Numbered from the stretch's first letter, positions 46,348 through 55,366 are shown. The stretch is DNA of 64,000 bases from Bacillus sp. Marseille-Q3570 (GCF_946151055.1 NZ_CAMGYZ010000014.1:41475-105474); one strand, 5' to 3'. Notes: a model not told the origin generated them from the sequence alone. Numbers and translations: made by a program.

Positions 46348-46614
46348 ATGAAAAAGATTTTAGTCGTATGTGGAAATGGATTAGGAAGCAGCATGATCGT
46401 GGAAATGAACGTCAATGCGGCGTTGAAAGATATGGGTGAGGAAGCTGAAGTATCCCACACGGATCTTACGACAGCGAAGACCGAACAGGCAGATCTCTAT
46501 CTAGGTTCTGAAGATATTGTGGAAAGCCTGGAAGACGGAAAGAAAAACGTCGTCAAGCTGAAGAATCTGATGGATAAGAATGAACTTCGAGAAGCACTCG
46601 AAAATAATTTGTAA
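46348..46614 (+). CDS. ulaB: PTS EIIB component, ascorbate (Ula/Sga) family
   Basis: 88 residues; phospho-cysteine Cys8 in ILVVCGNGLGSSMIVEMNV. It passes phosphate from EIIA to the incoming substrate held by EIIC. AAAGGAGG precedes the ATG. Lies 21 bases after the regulator and 30 before EIIC. Ascorbate is the known substrate of the family, but related systems take other sugars and the ulaD-F catabolic genes are not here. Confidence 0.9.
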   Translation: MKKILVVCGNGLGSSMIVEMNVNAALKDMGEEAEVSHTDLTTAKTEQADLYLGSEDIVESLEDGKKNVVKLKNLMDKNELREALENNL

Positions 46615-46644
46615 TTCAAATTCAAACCAAAGGGGCGGTAACAC

Positions 46645-48012
46645 ATGGTCGATTTAATTATGAATGACATTCTAGGGACGCCTGCCATCCTGGTCGGATT
46701 ATTCGCGCTGGTCGGGTTGCTCGTCCAAAAGAAAAACTCTGGGGACGTTGTTTCAGGAACGCTTAAGACAGTATTGGGCTTCGTCATCCTCGGAGCGGGG
46801 GCAGGTGTGCTTGTCCAATCATTGGACAAGTTCAGCACCATGTTCAATGAAGCTTTCTCAGTCGATGGTGTCATCCCGAACAATGAGGCGATTGTCGCTC
46901 TCGCCCAGGAGAGCTTTGGAACTGAGACAGCAATGATCATGCTTTTTGGAATGGTCGTCAATATTTTGCTGGCACGTTTCACGCCATTCAAGTATATCTT
47001 TCTGACAGGTCACCATACGATGTTCATGGCGTGTATGATCGCGGTCATTTTAAAAACTGGAGGATTATCGGGTTTTCCAATGGTCATCATCGGTTCGATC
47101 ATCTTAGGGTCGTTGATGGTATTGTCTCCTGCAATGCTGCAGCCGTTCACTCGCAAGGTGACAGGTTCTGATGATTTTGCGATCGGGCACTTCGGGTCCA
47201 TCGGTTATTTCGTATCCGCCGCGGTTGGAAAAGCAGTTGGTAAAAATTCAAAATCCACGGAAGAGATCAAGGTACCCAAGTCACTCGGATTTTTGCGTGA
47301 CACGTCTGTATCCGTTTCGTTGACGATGGTCATCCTGTTCTTTATCGTCGCAGGATTTGCAGGTTCTTCCTATGTTGAATCAGAATTGAGCGGAGGACAG
47401 AACTTCCTTGTCTTCGGCTTCATGCAAGGTCTTACATTCGCTGCAGGTGTGTACATCATCTTAGCAGGTGTCCGTATGCTTCTCGGTGAAATCGTCCCAG
47501 CCTTTAAAGGAATTGCCGATAAAGTTGTCCCGAATGCAAAACCAGCACTCGATTGCCCGGCAATTTTCCCGTTTGCAAGCAACGCTGTCATCATCGGATT
47601 TTTATTCAGTTTTATCGCGGGGTTGGTCTGTATGGCATTCTTGCCGTTGCTAGGTCTAAAAGTAATCGTTCCTGGATTGGTGCCGCACTTTTTCACAGGA
47701 GCTGCTGCTGGTGTCTTCGGAAATGCGACAGGAGGACGGAAAGGGGCGATCTTCGGTTCGATGGCGAACGGGGTCATGATCAGCTTCTTGCCAGCACTGT
47801 TATTGCCTGTCCTAGGTTCACTCGGCTTTGAAGGAACAACATTTGGAGATGCAGACTTCGGTGTCGTTGGTATCGTACTCGGCAACCTCATCAAATTAAT
47901 CCAATCGAATATCCTTGTTGTACTCGTCATCCTTGGAATCCTTGCACTTCTATTCTGGATCGGATGGAAAACCAAAGCCAATGACAATCGTAATAATACG
48001 GAAGCTGCCTAA
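46645..48012 (+). CDS. ulaA: PTS EIIC component, ascorbate (UlaA/SgaT) family
   Basis: 455 residues, multispanning. UlaA-type motifs visible are TPAILVGLFALVGLLVQKK at the N terminus, FTPFKYIFLTGHHTMFMAC near 115-133, GHFGSIGYFVSAAVG near 185 and HFFTGAAAGVFGNATGGRKG near 350. It carries the substrate across the membrane for phosphorylation by the EIIB encoded just upstream. Its stop is followed by a small YfhE-like gene. Substrate may be ascorbate or another sugar acid. Confidence 0.92.
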   Translation: MVDLIMNDILGTPAILVGLFALVGLLVQKKNSGDVVSGTLKTVLGFVILGAGAGVLVQSLDKFSTMFNEAFSVDGVIPNNEAIVALAQESFGTETAMIMLFGMVVNILLARFTPFKYIFLTGHHTMFMACMIAVILKTGGLSGFPMVIIGSIILGSLMVLSPAMLQPFTRKVTGSDDFAIGHFGSIGYFVSAAVGKAVGKNSKSTEEIKVPKSLGFLRDTSVSVSLTMVILFFIVAGFAGSSYVESELSGGQNFLVFGFMQGLTFAAGVYIILAGVRMLLGEIVPAFKGIADKVVPNAKPALDCPAIFPFASNAVIIGFLFSFIAGLVCMAFLPLLGLKVIVPGLVPHFFTGAAAGVFGNATGGRKGAIFGSMANGVMISFLPALLLPVLGSLGFEGTTFGDADFGVVGIVLGNLIKLIQSNILVVLVILGILALLFWIGWKTKANDNRNNTEAA

Positions 48013-48102
48013 TGGATTGGTTGTAAGCGCAGCATGTTTAACACCTTTTTACGACGGGTAAAGCATGCATATATTCCAATTCCAACAGAAAGGATGAGTA
48101 CT

Positions 48103-48270
48103 TTGGGACGTAAAGCTCAGTATCAGCCTATCCGAGGAGATGGGATCCAACTATCAGATGCGCAAGAAGTCCATTATGCGAAAGACTTTAAACAAGCAGA
48201 CATTGCCGGTGGTTATCGCAAACCTAAGGTAAAAGAAGCGAAACGTGAAAACCCTGATTTGAAACAATAA
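48103..48270 (+). CDS. YfhE-like small protein
   Basis: 55 residues from TTG 48103, which is 7-8 bases after AAAGGATG; an ATG at 48094 overlaps that site and the frame is open to 48034. The core LSDAQEVHYAKDFKQADIAGGY matches the YfhE family, in which a short STQEVLYSREFKKAD-like stretch is conserved. Role unknown; homologues occur in Bacilli near general stress or sporulation genes. Followed by its own terminator. Confidence 0.7.
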   Translation: MGRKAQYQPIRGDGIQLSDAQEVHYAKDFKQADIAGGYRKPKVKEAKRENPDLKQ

Positions 48271-48280
48271 TGATGATAGG

Positions 48281-48309
48281 AAGCAGCCTTTTCCAGGGCT
48301 GCTTTTTTG
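48281..48309 (+). terminator. Terminator after the YfhE-like gene
   Basis: AAGCAGCC (48281-48288) pairs with GGCTGCTT (48297-48304), then TTTT. Confidence 0.88.
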
Positions 48310-48475
48310 TGGAATGTTTTGTGACATAAGGAGTCATATGCTTAGTTGTCTAGGTTCATTTAATAGTGAAGGAAATCAGTGAAAAATGGTTTTTTCCTCC
48401 AATAGTCATGTTTTGATTGCTTGAAATTTTAGAAAAGTAATACCAAACGACTAATTCGTCTTCATTTGATAATAT

Positions 48476-48514
48476 TTACAATAGAATGACAAATCCTTTA
48501 TATTTCTTCTCTAC
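48476..48514 (+). promoter_or_regulatory. Candidate Pho box before phoD
   Basis: TTTACA (48476), ATGACA (48487), TTTATA (48498) recur every 11 bp, with TCTCTA in the fourth place (48509). The first three match the TTnACA-N5 PhoP pattern with at most one change each. Confidence 0.55.
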
Positions 48515-48547
48515 AATTATAGTTGAATTGTAGAAGGAGGGATTATT

Positions 48548-50164
48548 GTGACAGATTATAAGGATTTTTCCAAGAAGCTCAGCAGGAAGAGCTTTATCAA
48601 GACAACAGGTAAAGTCGTCGGTGTAGCATTCGGGGCATCAATCCTCAACGCATTCCCGATGAAAGAGGCTGGTGCAACTTCCAATTCATTTCCATATCCA
48701 TTCACGTTAGGTGTTGCATCAGGTGATCCGTTGCCAGACGGGGTTGTATTATGGACAAGATTAGCACCAGATCCATTGAATGGCGGAGGAATGCAATCCA
48801 CCCCCTTCCCTGTTCAATGGGAAGTCTCGGTGGACCCAGACTTCAAAAAAGTCGTCCAGCGGGGCACAGAGGTTTCAAAACCTTCACTTGGACATTCTGT
48901 TCATGTGGAAGTGAATGGGCTGCATCCTGCTACATGGTATTATTACCGTTTCAAGGCTGGTCCTGAAATCAGTCCGGTCGGAAGGACAAAGACAGCGCCG
49001 GCATCCAGTCAACATGTCGATACGTTCACGTTCGCTTATGCTTCGTGCCAGAATTGGAAAGCAGGCTATTATACGGCATACCAACACATGGCGAAAGACG
49101 ATCTCGACCTTGTGATCCATTTAGGAGATTATATTTATGAAGGACGTCACGATTCAAGTGGCGTCAGACCATTCGATAAAGATTTTCCGGAAATCTATAC
49201 AATAGAAGATTACCGGAACCGATATGCGTTATATAAGCTGGACAGCGACTTACAAGCCGCCCATGCAAACTTCCCATGGCTGGTGACGCTTGATGACCAC
49301 GAAATTGATAACAACTGGGCAGACGAAGTTCCCCAGGATCCTAACAAGCAATCAAGAGAGGACTTTTTAAAGCGAAGAGCAATTGCGCTCCAGGCTTACT
49401 ATGAGCATATGCCGCTCCGCAGATCCTCTTTTCCGGACGGGATCGATATGCAGTTGTATCGACGCCTCTCATTTGGGAACCTGGTGGAATTCAATGTATT
49501 GGATACACGACAATACCGTGATGATCAAGCGAATGGGGACGGATGGGACAGCCCGAATGAGGAATCGATGGATCCGACCCGGACACTCCTTGGTGACGAA
49601 CAGGAGCGTTGGCTTTTAGATGGACTTGCGGCTTCAAGTACAAAATGGAACGTCCTGGCCCAACAAGTCTTTTTCGCTCGCCGTGATTATGGTTTTGGGG
49701 GGGATGTTGAACATTATAGCATGGATGCATGGGATGGTTATCCAGGCGCGCGTCAACGTGTCCTTGATTTTATAAAAGACAAGTCCATAGCCAATCCGGT
49801 GGTGTTGACAGGTGATGTCCATTCAAGCTGGGCGAATGAGATCAAAGCGGATTTTGATGACCCAGAGTCTGAAAACGTAGGCGTTGAATTTGTAGGGACT
49901 TCCATTTCGTCCGGTGGTGACGGATCGGATGTACGGGGAAATACTGCGGAAATTTTGGCGGAAAACCAACATATCAAGTTTTTCAACAACCAGCGTGGTT
50001 ATGTCCGTTGCACATTGACACAGGATAAATGGCAAACCGATTATCAGGTTGTCCCATATGTATCCAAACCAGGTGCCCCAGCAACAACCCGTGCTTCGTT
50101 TGTTGTAGAAGATGGGAAACCGTCCTTAAAAAAGATATACGATCATGCTAATGTTCCAGTTTAA
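48548..50164 (+). CDS. phoD: PhoD-type alkaline phosphatase/phosphodiesterase
   Basis: 538 residues, GTG start with GAAGGAGGG 7-8 bases upstream. The N terminus LSRKSFIKTTGKVVGVAFG is a Tat-like signal with RK in place of RR. An immunoglobulin-like domain (about 40-135) precedes the catalytic domain: FAYASCQNW, LVIHLGDYIYEG (about 193-204), VTLDDHEIDNNW (about 243-254), NVLAQQVFFAR and VVLTGDVHSSWANEI (about 420-434), which hold the Fe/Ca-binding site of PhoD. In B. subtilis PhoD is secreted under phosphate starvation and cleaves teichoic acid. The candidate Pho box upstream fits. Confidence 0.94.
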   Translation: MTDYKDFSKKLSRKSFIKTTGKVVGVAFGASILNAFPMKEAGATSNSFPYPFTLGVASGDPLPDGVVLWTRLAPDPLNGGGMQSTPFPVQWEVSVDPDFKKVVQRGTEVSKPSLGHSVHVEVNGLHPATWYYYRFKAGPEISPVGRTKTAPASSQHVDTFTFAYASCQNWKAGYYTAYQHMAKDDLDLVIHLGDYIYEGRHDSSGVRPFDKDFPEIYTIEDYRNRYALYKLDSDLQAAHANFPWLVTLDDHEIDNNWADEVPQDPNKQSREDFLKRRAIALQAYYEHMPLRRSSFPDGIDMQLYRRLSFGNLVEFNVLDTRQYRDDQANGDGWDSPNEESMDPTRTLLGDEQERWLLDGLAASSTKWNVLAQQVFFARRDYGFGGDVEHYSMDAWDGYPGARQRVLDFIKDKSIANPVVLTGDVHSSWANEIKADFDDPESENVGVEFVGTSISSGGDGSDVRGNTAEILAENQHIKFFNNQRGYVRCTLTQDKWQTDYQVVPYVSKPGAPATTRASFVVEDGKPSLKKIYDHANVPV

Positions 50165-50207
50165 TCGTGTATTAAAGAACTAATCATTCATCATGTAAAA
50201 CAAAGAG

Positions 50208-50250
50208 TAGGGATTGCAGGAAGAGTGTTCTTTCCGTAATCCCTATTATC
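50208..50250. terminator. Terminator between phoD and the convergent ymaF-like gene
   Basis: TAGGGATT (50208-50215) pairs with AATCCCTA (50238-50245) with an inner GGAAAG/CTTTCC-type stem. May serve both genes. Confidence 0.7.
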
Positions 50251-50259
50251 TTAAAACGA

Positions 50260-50646
50260 TTATTCGGCACTCGTCCTGCCACTATAGGAATGTTCATGGG
50301 GTGGCATTCCATCTTCCGTAGTCTCACCTTCAAACTCGTGGATATGCCCGCCACCTTGAACGGGAATAGCCGGTCCGGTGACCCCTATTATTTCATGGTG
50401 ATGCCCATCATCAAAGGTTGTAACGGTATGAAACCGGTGTGTATGTGGTACGCCACTAGGGGCAGGCTCGGTTGTTCCCTCATAAGCATGACGGTGACCA
50501 ACATTAAAAGATGTCACGCCTTCAAAATCGTGAACATGGACAGATCTACCATCCCAGTGTGTGATATACAAAGTATGCGAATGTTCTGATCCAGAATGAT
50601 TTTCATCACTTTCGTATACAAACCCCGATACTGGTATCTTTCTCAA
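50260..50646 (-). CDS. YmaF-family histidine-rich protein
   Basis: 128 residues, TTG start at 50646 with AGGGGG upstream. Histidine pairs recur regularly: EHSHTLYI, VHVHDFEG, GHRHAYEG, PHTHRFHT, GHHHEIIG, GHIHEFEG, PHEHSYSG, giving a repeat of about 17 residues with H-x-H strands. This is the pattern of the YmaF family, which has no known function; a metal-binding beta structure is likely. Stands alone, convergent with phoD. Confidence 0.85.
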   Translation of the reverse strand: MRKIPVSGFVYESDENHSGSEHSHTLYITHWDGRSVHVHDFEGVTSFNVGHRHAYEGTTEPAPSGVPHTHRFHTVTTFDDGHHHEIIGVTGPAIPVQGGGHIHEFEGETTEDGMPPHEHSYSGRTSAE

Positions 50647-50767
50647 CAGTAATTCCCCCTATTGATCAATTGCAATAATTGTATGAAACGATCAGGATAA
50701 ACTTTCCTTGAAATATGAATCAATATCTTAATCATGCAGGTCACAACAAACCTGCTGCTAAATAAAA

Positions 50768-50809
50768 AACCTTGAATTCAACCGATTTTGGCGTAATTCA
50801 AGGTTTGAT
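50768..50809. terminator. Bidirectional terminator beyond the DUF2935 gene
   Basis: AACCTTGAATT (50768-50778) pairs with AATTCAAGGTT (50795-50805), A-run on the left (T-run for the minus strand). Confidence 0.8.
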
Positions 50810-50840
50810 TTTGGTTCAGTGGATCTTTGGAATTTTCAAA

Positions 50841-51743
50841 TCATCCTTTTTCCTGATTGATTTTTGTCGTTAATCGGTTTTCTAAAACATGGATCATATA
50901 GAGGAAGTGTTCTGCTTCCCGTACAACGTGATCTGCCAGCAGCGGATTGATCACATTCCTGATTTGGCACGTTTTTATCAATTCAAGCCCAGCCTTCTTA
51001 AAGTCTCGTAATTCTTCAGTTGCACTTTCGCTCTCCTGGTTCATTCTCGTAATGATCGGGTAGGTCGGTTTTTTATTATATAACATCGATTCCACATCTC
51101 TTGCTTGATTCAAGAGCACTTCAAAGTCATCTCCAAATTTTCGGGCAGTATTTACAAGATTACGTTCTGATTGATCGAGTAAAGCAGAGATGAAACGGGA
51201 GTGCTCCATCATGATCCGTAACCAGAACACATTTTCACTGATGATCGCATCCTGGACAGGATCCAGGATACCTTGATTGAACTTTTGTAATGTCCTCATA
51301 AAATACTCAGCTTCCCTGGCGATATGGTCGACCAAGAGCGGAAAGTTGAATCCAGAGATTTTACAGTTGACGATCAGGATCAGGAGATTCCTTTTGAAGT
51401 TCCGGAACCCATAGACCAGTTGTATGCTGTCTTCATTCAACTTTCTAACTGCCTGAACAGATGTATGTGCTTGAAGTGCCCGTTTCTCTAGTTGCTCGAA
51501 ATATTGGAAAAATCGATCTGTTTGCTGAATCAAGTTCTTATCGTTCCGATTGAAACCTTCTCCTAAGAATAAGGCATGTTCCTTCATAATACGGAGCCAA
51601 AACCGATTTTCGGCTAATGATCTTTCGATGAATGTCCTTTCCGTTATCGCTTCAGGTTGTGCTGCTTGCTTTTCAGGTGGGATCAACATAGGGTTGTTAG
51701 GATCCAAATAAAAGTGCCCTGGTGTTGGTTGATTATTACCCAT
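50841..51743 (-). CDS. DUF2935-family protein, two helical repeats
   Basis: 300 residues from the ATG at 51743; GGGGAGGA is properly spaced for this third of three consecutive ATGs. Two copies of a helical domain: FIERSLAENRFWLRIMKEHA...FLGEGF at about 35-160 and DAIISENVFWLRIMMEHSRFI at about 165-290, each with E-x-x-FW-x-RIM-x-EH and a second E/H pair (LVDHIAREAEYF; LADHVVREAEHF). The paired His and Glu suggest a metal site like ferritin-like bundles. Common in Bacillus; function unknown. Confidence 0.87.
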   Translation of the reverse strand: MGNNQPTPGHFYLDPNNPMLIPPEKQAAQPEAITERTFIERSLAENRFWLRIMKEHALFLGEGFNRNDKNLIQQTDRFFQYFEQLEKRALQAHTSVQAVRKLNEDSIQLVYGFRNFKRNLLILIVNCKISGFNFPLLVDHIAREAEYFMRTLQKFNQGILDPVQDAIISENVFWLRIMMEHSRFISALLDQSERNLVNTARKFGDDFEVLLNQARDVESMLYNKKPTYPIITRMNQESESATEELRDFKKAGLELIKTCQIRNVINPLLADHVVREAEHFLYMIHVLENRLTTKINQEKG

Positions 51744-51989
51744 CATCATTCCTCCCCTCAAAAAAGAATCGCTATTGTAATTTTAGTTATGACGATATTA
51801 TTTTAGAACGATTTAGTATAATCAAAGAACTTTAAAAAAAGATTCAGAAGGGAATCGAACGTTTATACAGAAGATATACATCGTTCCAAATTTTATGAAA
51901 GGGTGTGGTGCTCATGGTACGTCGTAATGATTCTATCTCTCGTTCCTATAGACCAGCTAAAAAACAATTCAAAGGATGGGATCACACCT

Positions 51990-52544
51990 ATGATCACTGG
52001 ATTAATAGTAGAATTGCGACCTGTGTCGCTGGAAGATTTCAAAAGAACATATGAATGGCGGAATGATGAAGAAACCGCAAAATTGGAAGCAGGCAGCGGA
52101 TTCTTTCGCCATAGTCATGTCCCAATTGAAAAAATCGAAGACGATTATGAGAAAGCGATCAAGAAATTGGATAAACGTGAGGGTGGAGAATTCTCCATAT
52201 ATACACTTGAAGACAATCCGAAGCATATTGGATTGATCGGGTATCGGGATCTGAATATTGTTTCAAGACGTTGTACGGTAGGGATTGGAATAGGAGCCAA
52301 AGAATACTGGGGTAAAGGTTATGGAACAGATGCTATGAAAACGCTTATTCATTATTTGTTTCAAACAATGAATTTGAACCGTGTGCAGCTCGATACCTGG
52401 AGTGGAAATGCACAAGCAATACGATCTTATGAAAAATGCGGTTTTGTAACGGAAGGACGGCTGAGGAAGGATGCCTTCATCGATGGAAACTATTATGATA
52501 CCATCGTGATGGGATTGTTGAAAGAAGAATTCCAATATGAGTAA
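51990..52544 (+). CDS. GNAT acetyltransferase (RimJ/RimL-like)
   Basis: 184 residues from ATG 51990, the first after AAAGGATGGG; the frame is open to 51903. ELRPVSLEDFKRTYEWRNDEET at the N terminus, GIGIGAKEYWGKGYGTDAMKTLIHYLF (about 95-121) as the acetyl-CoA-binding motif A, and DTWSGNAQAIRSYEKCGFVTEGRLR as motif B are complete. Such enzymes acetylate protein N termini, polyamines or antibiotics. Monocistronic with its own terminator. Confidence 0.9.
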   Translation: MITGLIVELRPVSLEDFKRTYEWRNDEETAKLEAGSGFFRHSHVPIEKIEDDYEKAIKKLDKREGGEFSIYTLEDNPKHIGLIGYRDLNIVSRRCTVGIGIGAKEYWGKGYGTDAMKTLIHYLFQTMNLNRVQLDTWSGNAQAIRSYEKCGFVTEGRLRKDAFIDGNYYDTIVMGLLKEEFQYE

Positions 52545-52564
52545 CACTACCCTAACCTTGATAG

Positions 52565-52600
52565 ACCTGAGCGGCGATCATCAACGCCACTCAGGTTTTG
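52565..52600 (+). terminator. Terminator after the GNAT gene
   Basis: ACCTGAGCGGCG (52565-52576) pairs with CGCCACTCAGGT (52585-52596), one mismatch, then TTTT. Confidence 0.87.
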
Positions 52601-52720
52601 CGTGTTTAAATGCCCTCTGGTTATGCAGGTGGTTGCAAGTCTAATTAATCACTAGAAATAGTGAATAAGTGATTTATATCCTGTCTCTTATCACTACTAA
52701 AATGAAAGTGTGATCATCAA

Positions 52721-53569
52721 ATGGATGAGAAAAAAATTATAGACCAGGTCGTTCAATATGTAAAAAAGGTGAGGGGAGTACAAGCCATCGTATTAGGTGG
52801 ATCTAGAGCTAAAGGTACCCATACACGTACATCTGATATTGATATAGGAATTTACTATAGTGATGAAAAAGAGTTGGATCTCGATACCTTAGAAAAAATA
52901 GCGATGGAATTAGATGATTTGAACAGGGGAAAGTTGGTTACCTCAATCGGAGAGTGGGGGCCGTGGATCAATGGTGGTGGATGGCTTAAGATAAATGGCC
53001 TCCCTGTCGATTTCTTGTATCGAGATCTTTCCAAAGTATCTGCTGTTATGGAGGGATGCAGGGATGGAAACATATCCTTGCATTATCAACCTGGCCATCC
53101 ATTTGGGTTTTTGAATTACATATACTTAGGGGAAATAGCGATTTGCCAACCATTCTGGGATCCATACAATGAAATTAATAAGTTGAAAGCCTTAACCCAC
53201 AACTATCCACCAAGGTTGAAGAATTCGATTGTAACCAAATTCTTTTGGGAAGCTAGATTTTCCCTTGAAAATGCGAAGAAAGGAACCCCACTAAATGACT
53301 CTTCATACATATCTGGGTGTATGTTTCGGAGTGTTTCTTGTTTGACTCAAGTCTTATTTGCCTTAAACGAGTGTTTTTATATAAACGAAAAGGGCGCTGT
53401 TAAAGCTGCAAACCAATTCCCCTATATACCTGATCGGTTTGAAAGACGAATAAACAAAATCTTCACCTCATTATCTACAGATGAAGGAATTTCAAATTCA
53501 TTTCAAATACTGGACGAAATCATCCATGAAGTTGAAAAGCTAATACAAAACTCCGGATTTTATAAATGA
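52721..53569 (+). CDS. Nucleotidyltransferase-domain protein
   Basis: 282 residues. The polymerase-beta-type nucleotidyltransferase motif GGSRAKGTHTRTSDIDIGIYY is at about 26-46 (GS-x-A-x-G then D-x-D), with the third carboxylate probably D in PVDFLYRD near 95. The C-terminal helical part (about 150-282) resembles aminoglycoside nucleotidyltransferase-like proteins. It could modify a small molecule or a protein; no toxin-antitoxin partner is adjacent. The ribosome binding site is weak. Its last 10 bases overlap the end of the convergent XRE-cupin gene. Confidence 0.82.
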   Translation: MDEKKIIDQVVQYVKKVRGVQAIVLGGSRAKGTHTRTSDIDIGIYYSDEKELDLDTLEKIAMELDDLNRGKLVTSIGEWGPWINGGGWLKINGLPVDFLYRDLSKVSAVMEGCRDGNISLHYQPGHPFGFLNYIYLGEIAICQPFWDPYNEINKLKALTHNYPPRLKNSIVTKFFWEARFSLENAKKGTPLNDSSYISGCMFRSVSCLTQVLFALNECFYINEKGAVKAANQFPYIPDRFERRINKIFTSLSTDEGISNSFQILDEIIHEVEKLIQNSGFYK

Positions 53570-54132
53570 TTATAAGAAATGACAAAGTGCAAGGTGGTCA
53601 GGGAGTCGGTCGGGTTGATATATTTATGGGTCCGATTTCCAGCAAACCGGATTGAATCGTGTTCTCTCAGGTGATAGGCTTCTCCATCCATTTCCATGAT
53701 CAATTCACCTGTCATGACCGTTACATATTCCATCACACCAGACGGATGCGCTTCTGAGAGATATGCACTGTCCGGTTTGAGGTATCCCCGATAAAGTTCC
53801 ATTGAACTTCGAGATTGAAATAATGGTTCTGCAACCAAAACTTCATCAGAGCTGGCTAGCTGCAATCCCTTTTCCTTCCGAGCAACCGAGACATCCGAAT
53901 CGACCGACAAGAGTGTGCTGACAGGTACATTCAAACCATTCGCAATCTTCCAGATGACAGACAGCGTCGGGTTACCTTCTCCATTTTCGATCTTGATCAA
54001 GGTCAATTTACTTACGCCGATCTGTTTCGCTAACCCCTCAATACTGATTCCTTTATTCTTACGGAATTGCCTTAGGTTCGTCCCGATCTGTTTTCCTGCA
54101 TCCCCATCATCCCATGAACTATTTGAGTTCAT
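53560..54132 (-). CDS. XRE-family regulator with cupin domain, next to azlCD
   Basis: 190 residues: HTH at about 16-70 (GISIEGLAKQIGVSKLTLIKIENGEGNPTLS shared between helices) and a cupin at about 110-188 with SEAHPSGVMEYVTVMTGELIMEM and DSIRFAGNRTHKYIN. Divergent from azlCD across a 172-base AT-rich region with repeated GTATATTTTAAT, which makes it the likely azlCD regulator, probably sensing an amino acid or derivative in its cupin. Many azlCD operons are instead under Lrp-like AzlB. Confidence 0.9.
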   Translation of the reverse strand: MNSNSSWDDGDAGKQIGTNLRQFRKNKGISIEGLAKQIGVSKLTLIKIENGEGNPTLSVIWKIANGLNVPVSTLLSVDSDVSVARKEKGLQLASSDEVLVAEPLFQSRSSMELYRGYLKPDSAYLSEAHPSGVMEYVTVMTGELIMEMDGEAYHLREHDSIRFAGNRTHKYINPTDSLTTLHFVISYNHL

Positions 54133-54168
54133 CTCAACATCCTCCTGGCTTTGATTAATTCTCTTTAT

Positions 54169-54231
54169 GTATATTTTAATAAACTATAAGTATATTTTAA
54201 TTTACATACCGAAAAATTAAAGTATATTAAT
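54169..54231. promoter_or_regulatory. Repeated AT-rich operator region between the XRE-cupin gene and azlC
   Basis: GTATATTTTAAT at 54169-54180 and 54190-54201 in direct repeat (21 bp apart, two helical turns), followed by the related, inverted ATTAAAGTATATTAAT at 54216-54231 and GGTATATTATAATATATC. Candidate binding sites for the XRE-cupin protein. Confidence 0.6.
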
Positions 54232-54304
54232 TGGTATATTATAATATATCATTTTCCATTATAGCATACTTTAACGTCTACTAAACATGGAGGTGGAGTT
54301 CGAG

Positions 54305-54985
54305 ATGGAGGATAAAAGAAGAACGATCAAAACGGCTTTTCTGGAATCGTCACCTTTAGCCATTGCAATAGGGGCTTACGGTTTATCCTATGGTGTGCTT
54401 GCCACTCAAGCCCACTTCAGCATATTTGCTACTGTGGCGATGTCTTTGTTGGTGTTTTCGGGATCAGTGCAGATGGTTGCAGTTGCTATGATCGCGACTG
54501 GAGCAAGTATGGTCAGTGTACTTTCCACCTCATTATTGTTGAATTTACGTAATTTGTTATACGGTGCTGCGCTTGCAGAAGGTCTTGCACCTTCAAAGAA
54601 ATGGCGTTGGCTTTTGTCTTTCGGGGTATCGGATGAACCATTTGTGTTAGGCAGTTCAAGATTCAATCGATACGGACCTGATCCGATTTACTTCGGCGTT
54701 GTAGCTCTGAGTTTCTATATCGCCTGGTTTTTCTCGTCGCTGATCGGTGCAATGATCGGTAATCAAGTAGATCCGCAAAAATGGGGATTAGACCTGGCGT
54801 TTCCAGTCACATTTGTTGCGCTTCTTATCCCAAGCCTAAAAGGAAAGCCTGTAATCGGTACAGCCCTGGCTGCCGTGGTGATTGCTATCAGTCTTGAGTC
54901 TTTCATGCCAGGAAATCAATTGACGATCATCATAACCGGAGTCCTTGCACCACTTGTAGGTCTTTATTTAAAGGGGAGGATCTGA
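54305..54985 (+). CDS. azlC: Branched-chain amino acid exporter large subunit AzlC
   Basis: 226 residues from ATG 54305, set by GGAGGTGG at 54290-54297; the ATG at 54287 lies before that site. AzlC hallmarks: ESSPLAIAIGAYGLSYGVLA at about 14-33, LVFSGSVQMVAVAMI (about 50-64) and LNLRNLLYGAALAEGL, FGVSDEPFVLG. With AzlD it forms a two-subunit exporter of branched-chain amino acids and some analogues. Directly followed by azlD with no gap. Confidence 0.93.
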   Translation: MEDKRRTIKTAFLESSPLAIAIGAYGLSYGVLATQAHFSIFATVAMSLLVFSGSVQMVAVAMIATGASMVSVLSTSLLLNLRNLLYGAALAEGLAPSKKWRWLLSFGVSDEPFVLGSSRFNRYGPDPIYFGVVALSFYIAWFFSSLIGAMIGNQVDPQKWGLDLAFPVTFVALLIPSLKGKPVIGTALAAVVIAISLESFMPGNQLTIIITGVLAPLVGLYLKGRI

Positions 54986-55300
54986 ATGTTCAACCACTGG
55001 TTGCTGATCAGTTTCTTATCGGTCACTACGTATATTTCTCGCATCATCGGCGTTGAGTTCATGGCAGGGCGGGAGATGAGTCCGACCTTACGACTTTATT
55101 TCAACTATGTACCCGTAGGCATTCTAACTGCATTGATCATCAAACAAATCTTTACACCAGTGGATGGACAACTCGTCATTTCACTCCCAGTACTGCTCGG
55201 CTGTTTTTTCAGTGCAACTGGCATGAAACTCTTCAAAAATTTTCTCCCTGCAGTTGTCCTGGGCGTCATCGGCGGATTGTTGACCCGTTATCTCATTTGA
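54986..55300 (+). CDS. azlD: Branched-chain amino acid exporter small subunit AzlD
   Basis: 104 residues, with hydrophobic segments and the AzlD pattern VTTYISRIIGVEFMAGREMSPTLRLYFNYVPVGILTALI at about 12-50. AAGGGGAGGA precedes the ATG, which begins right after the azlC stop. A bidirectional terminator follows. Confidence 0.92.
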   Translation: MFNHWLLISFLSVTTYISRIIGVEFMAGREMSPTLRLYFNYVPVGILTALIIKQIFTPVDGQLVISLPVLLGCFFSATGMKLFKNFLPAVVLGVIGGLLTRYLI

Positions 55301-55316
55301 ACGATGTTGGTATAAG

Positions 55317-55348
55317 AAAAAACGACCGGATGACCCGATCGTTTTTTG
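55317..55348. terminator. Bidirectional terminator after azlD
   Basis: AAAAAACGA (55317-55325) pairs with TCGTTTTTT (55339-55347), inner CGG/CCG. Shared with the convergent exosporium-like gene. Confidence 0.85.
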
Positions 55349-55366
55349 GAATGATACAACATCTCC

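Noticed and set aside
51915..52055. 46-codon frame overlapping the GNAT start
   Set aside because: Weak ribosome binding site and overlap with a clear gene in another frame.
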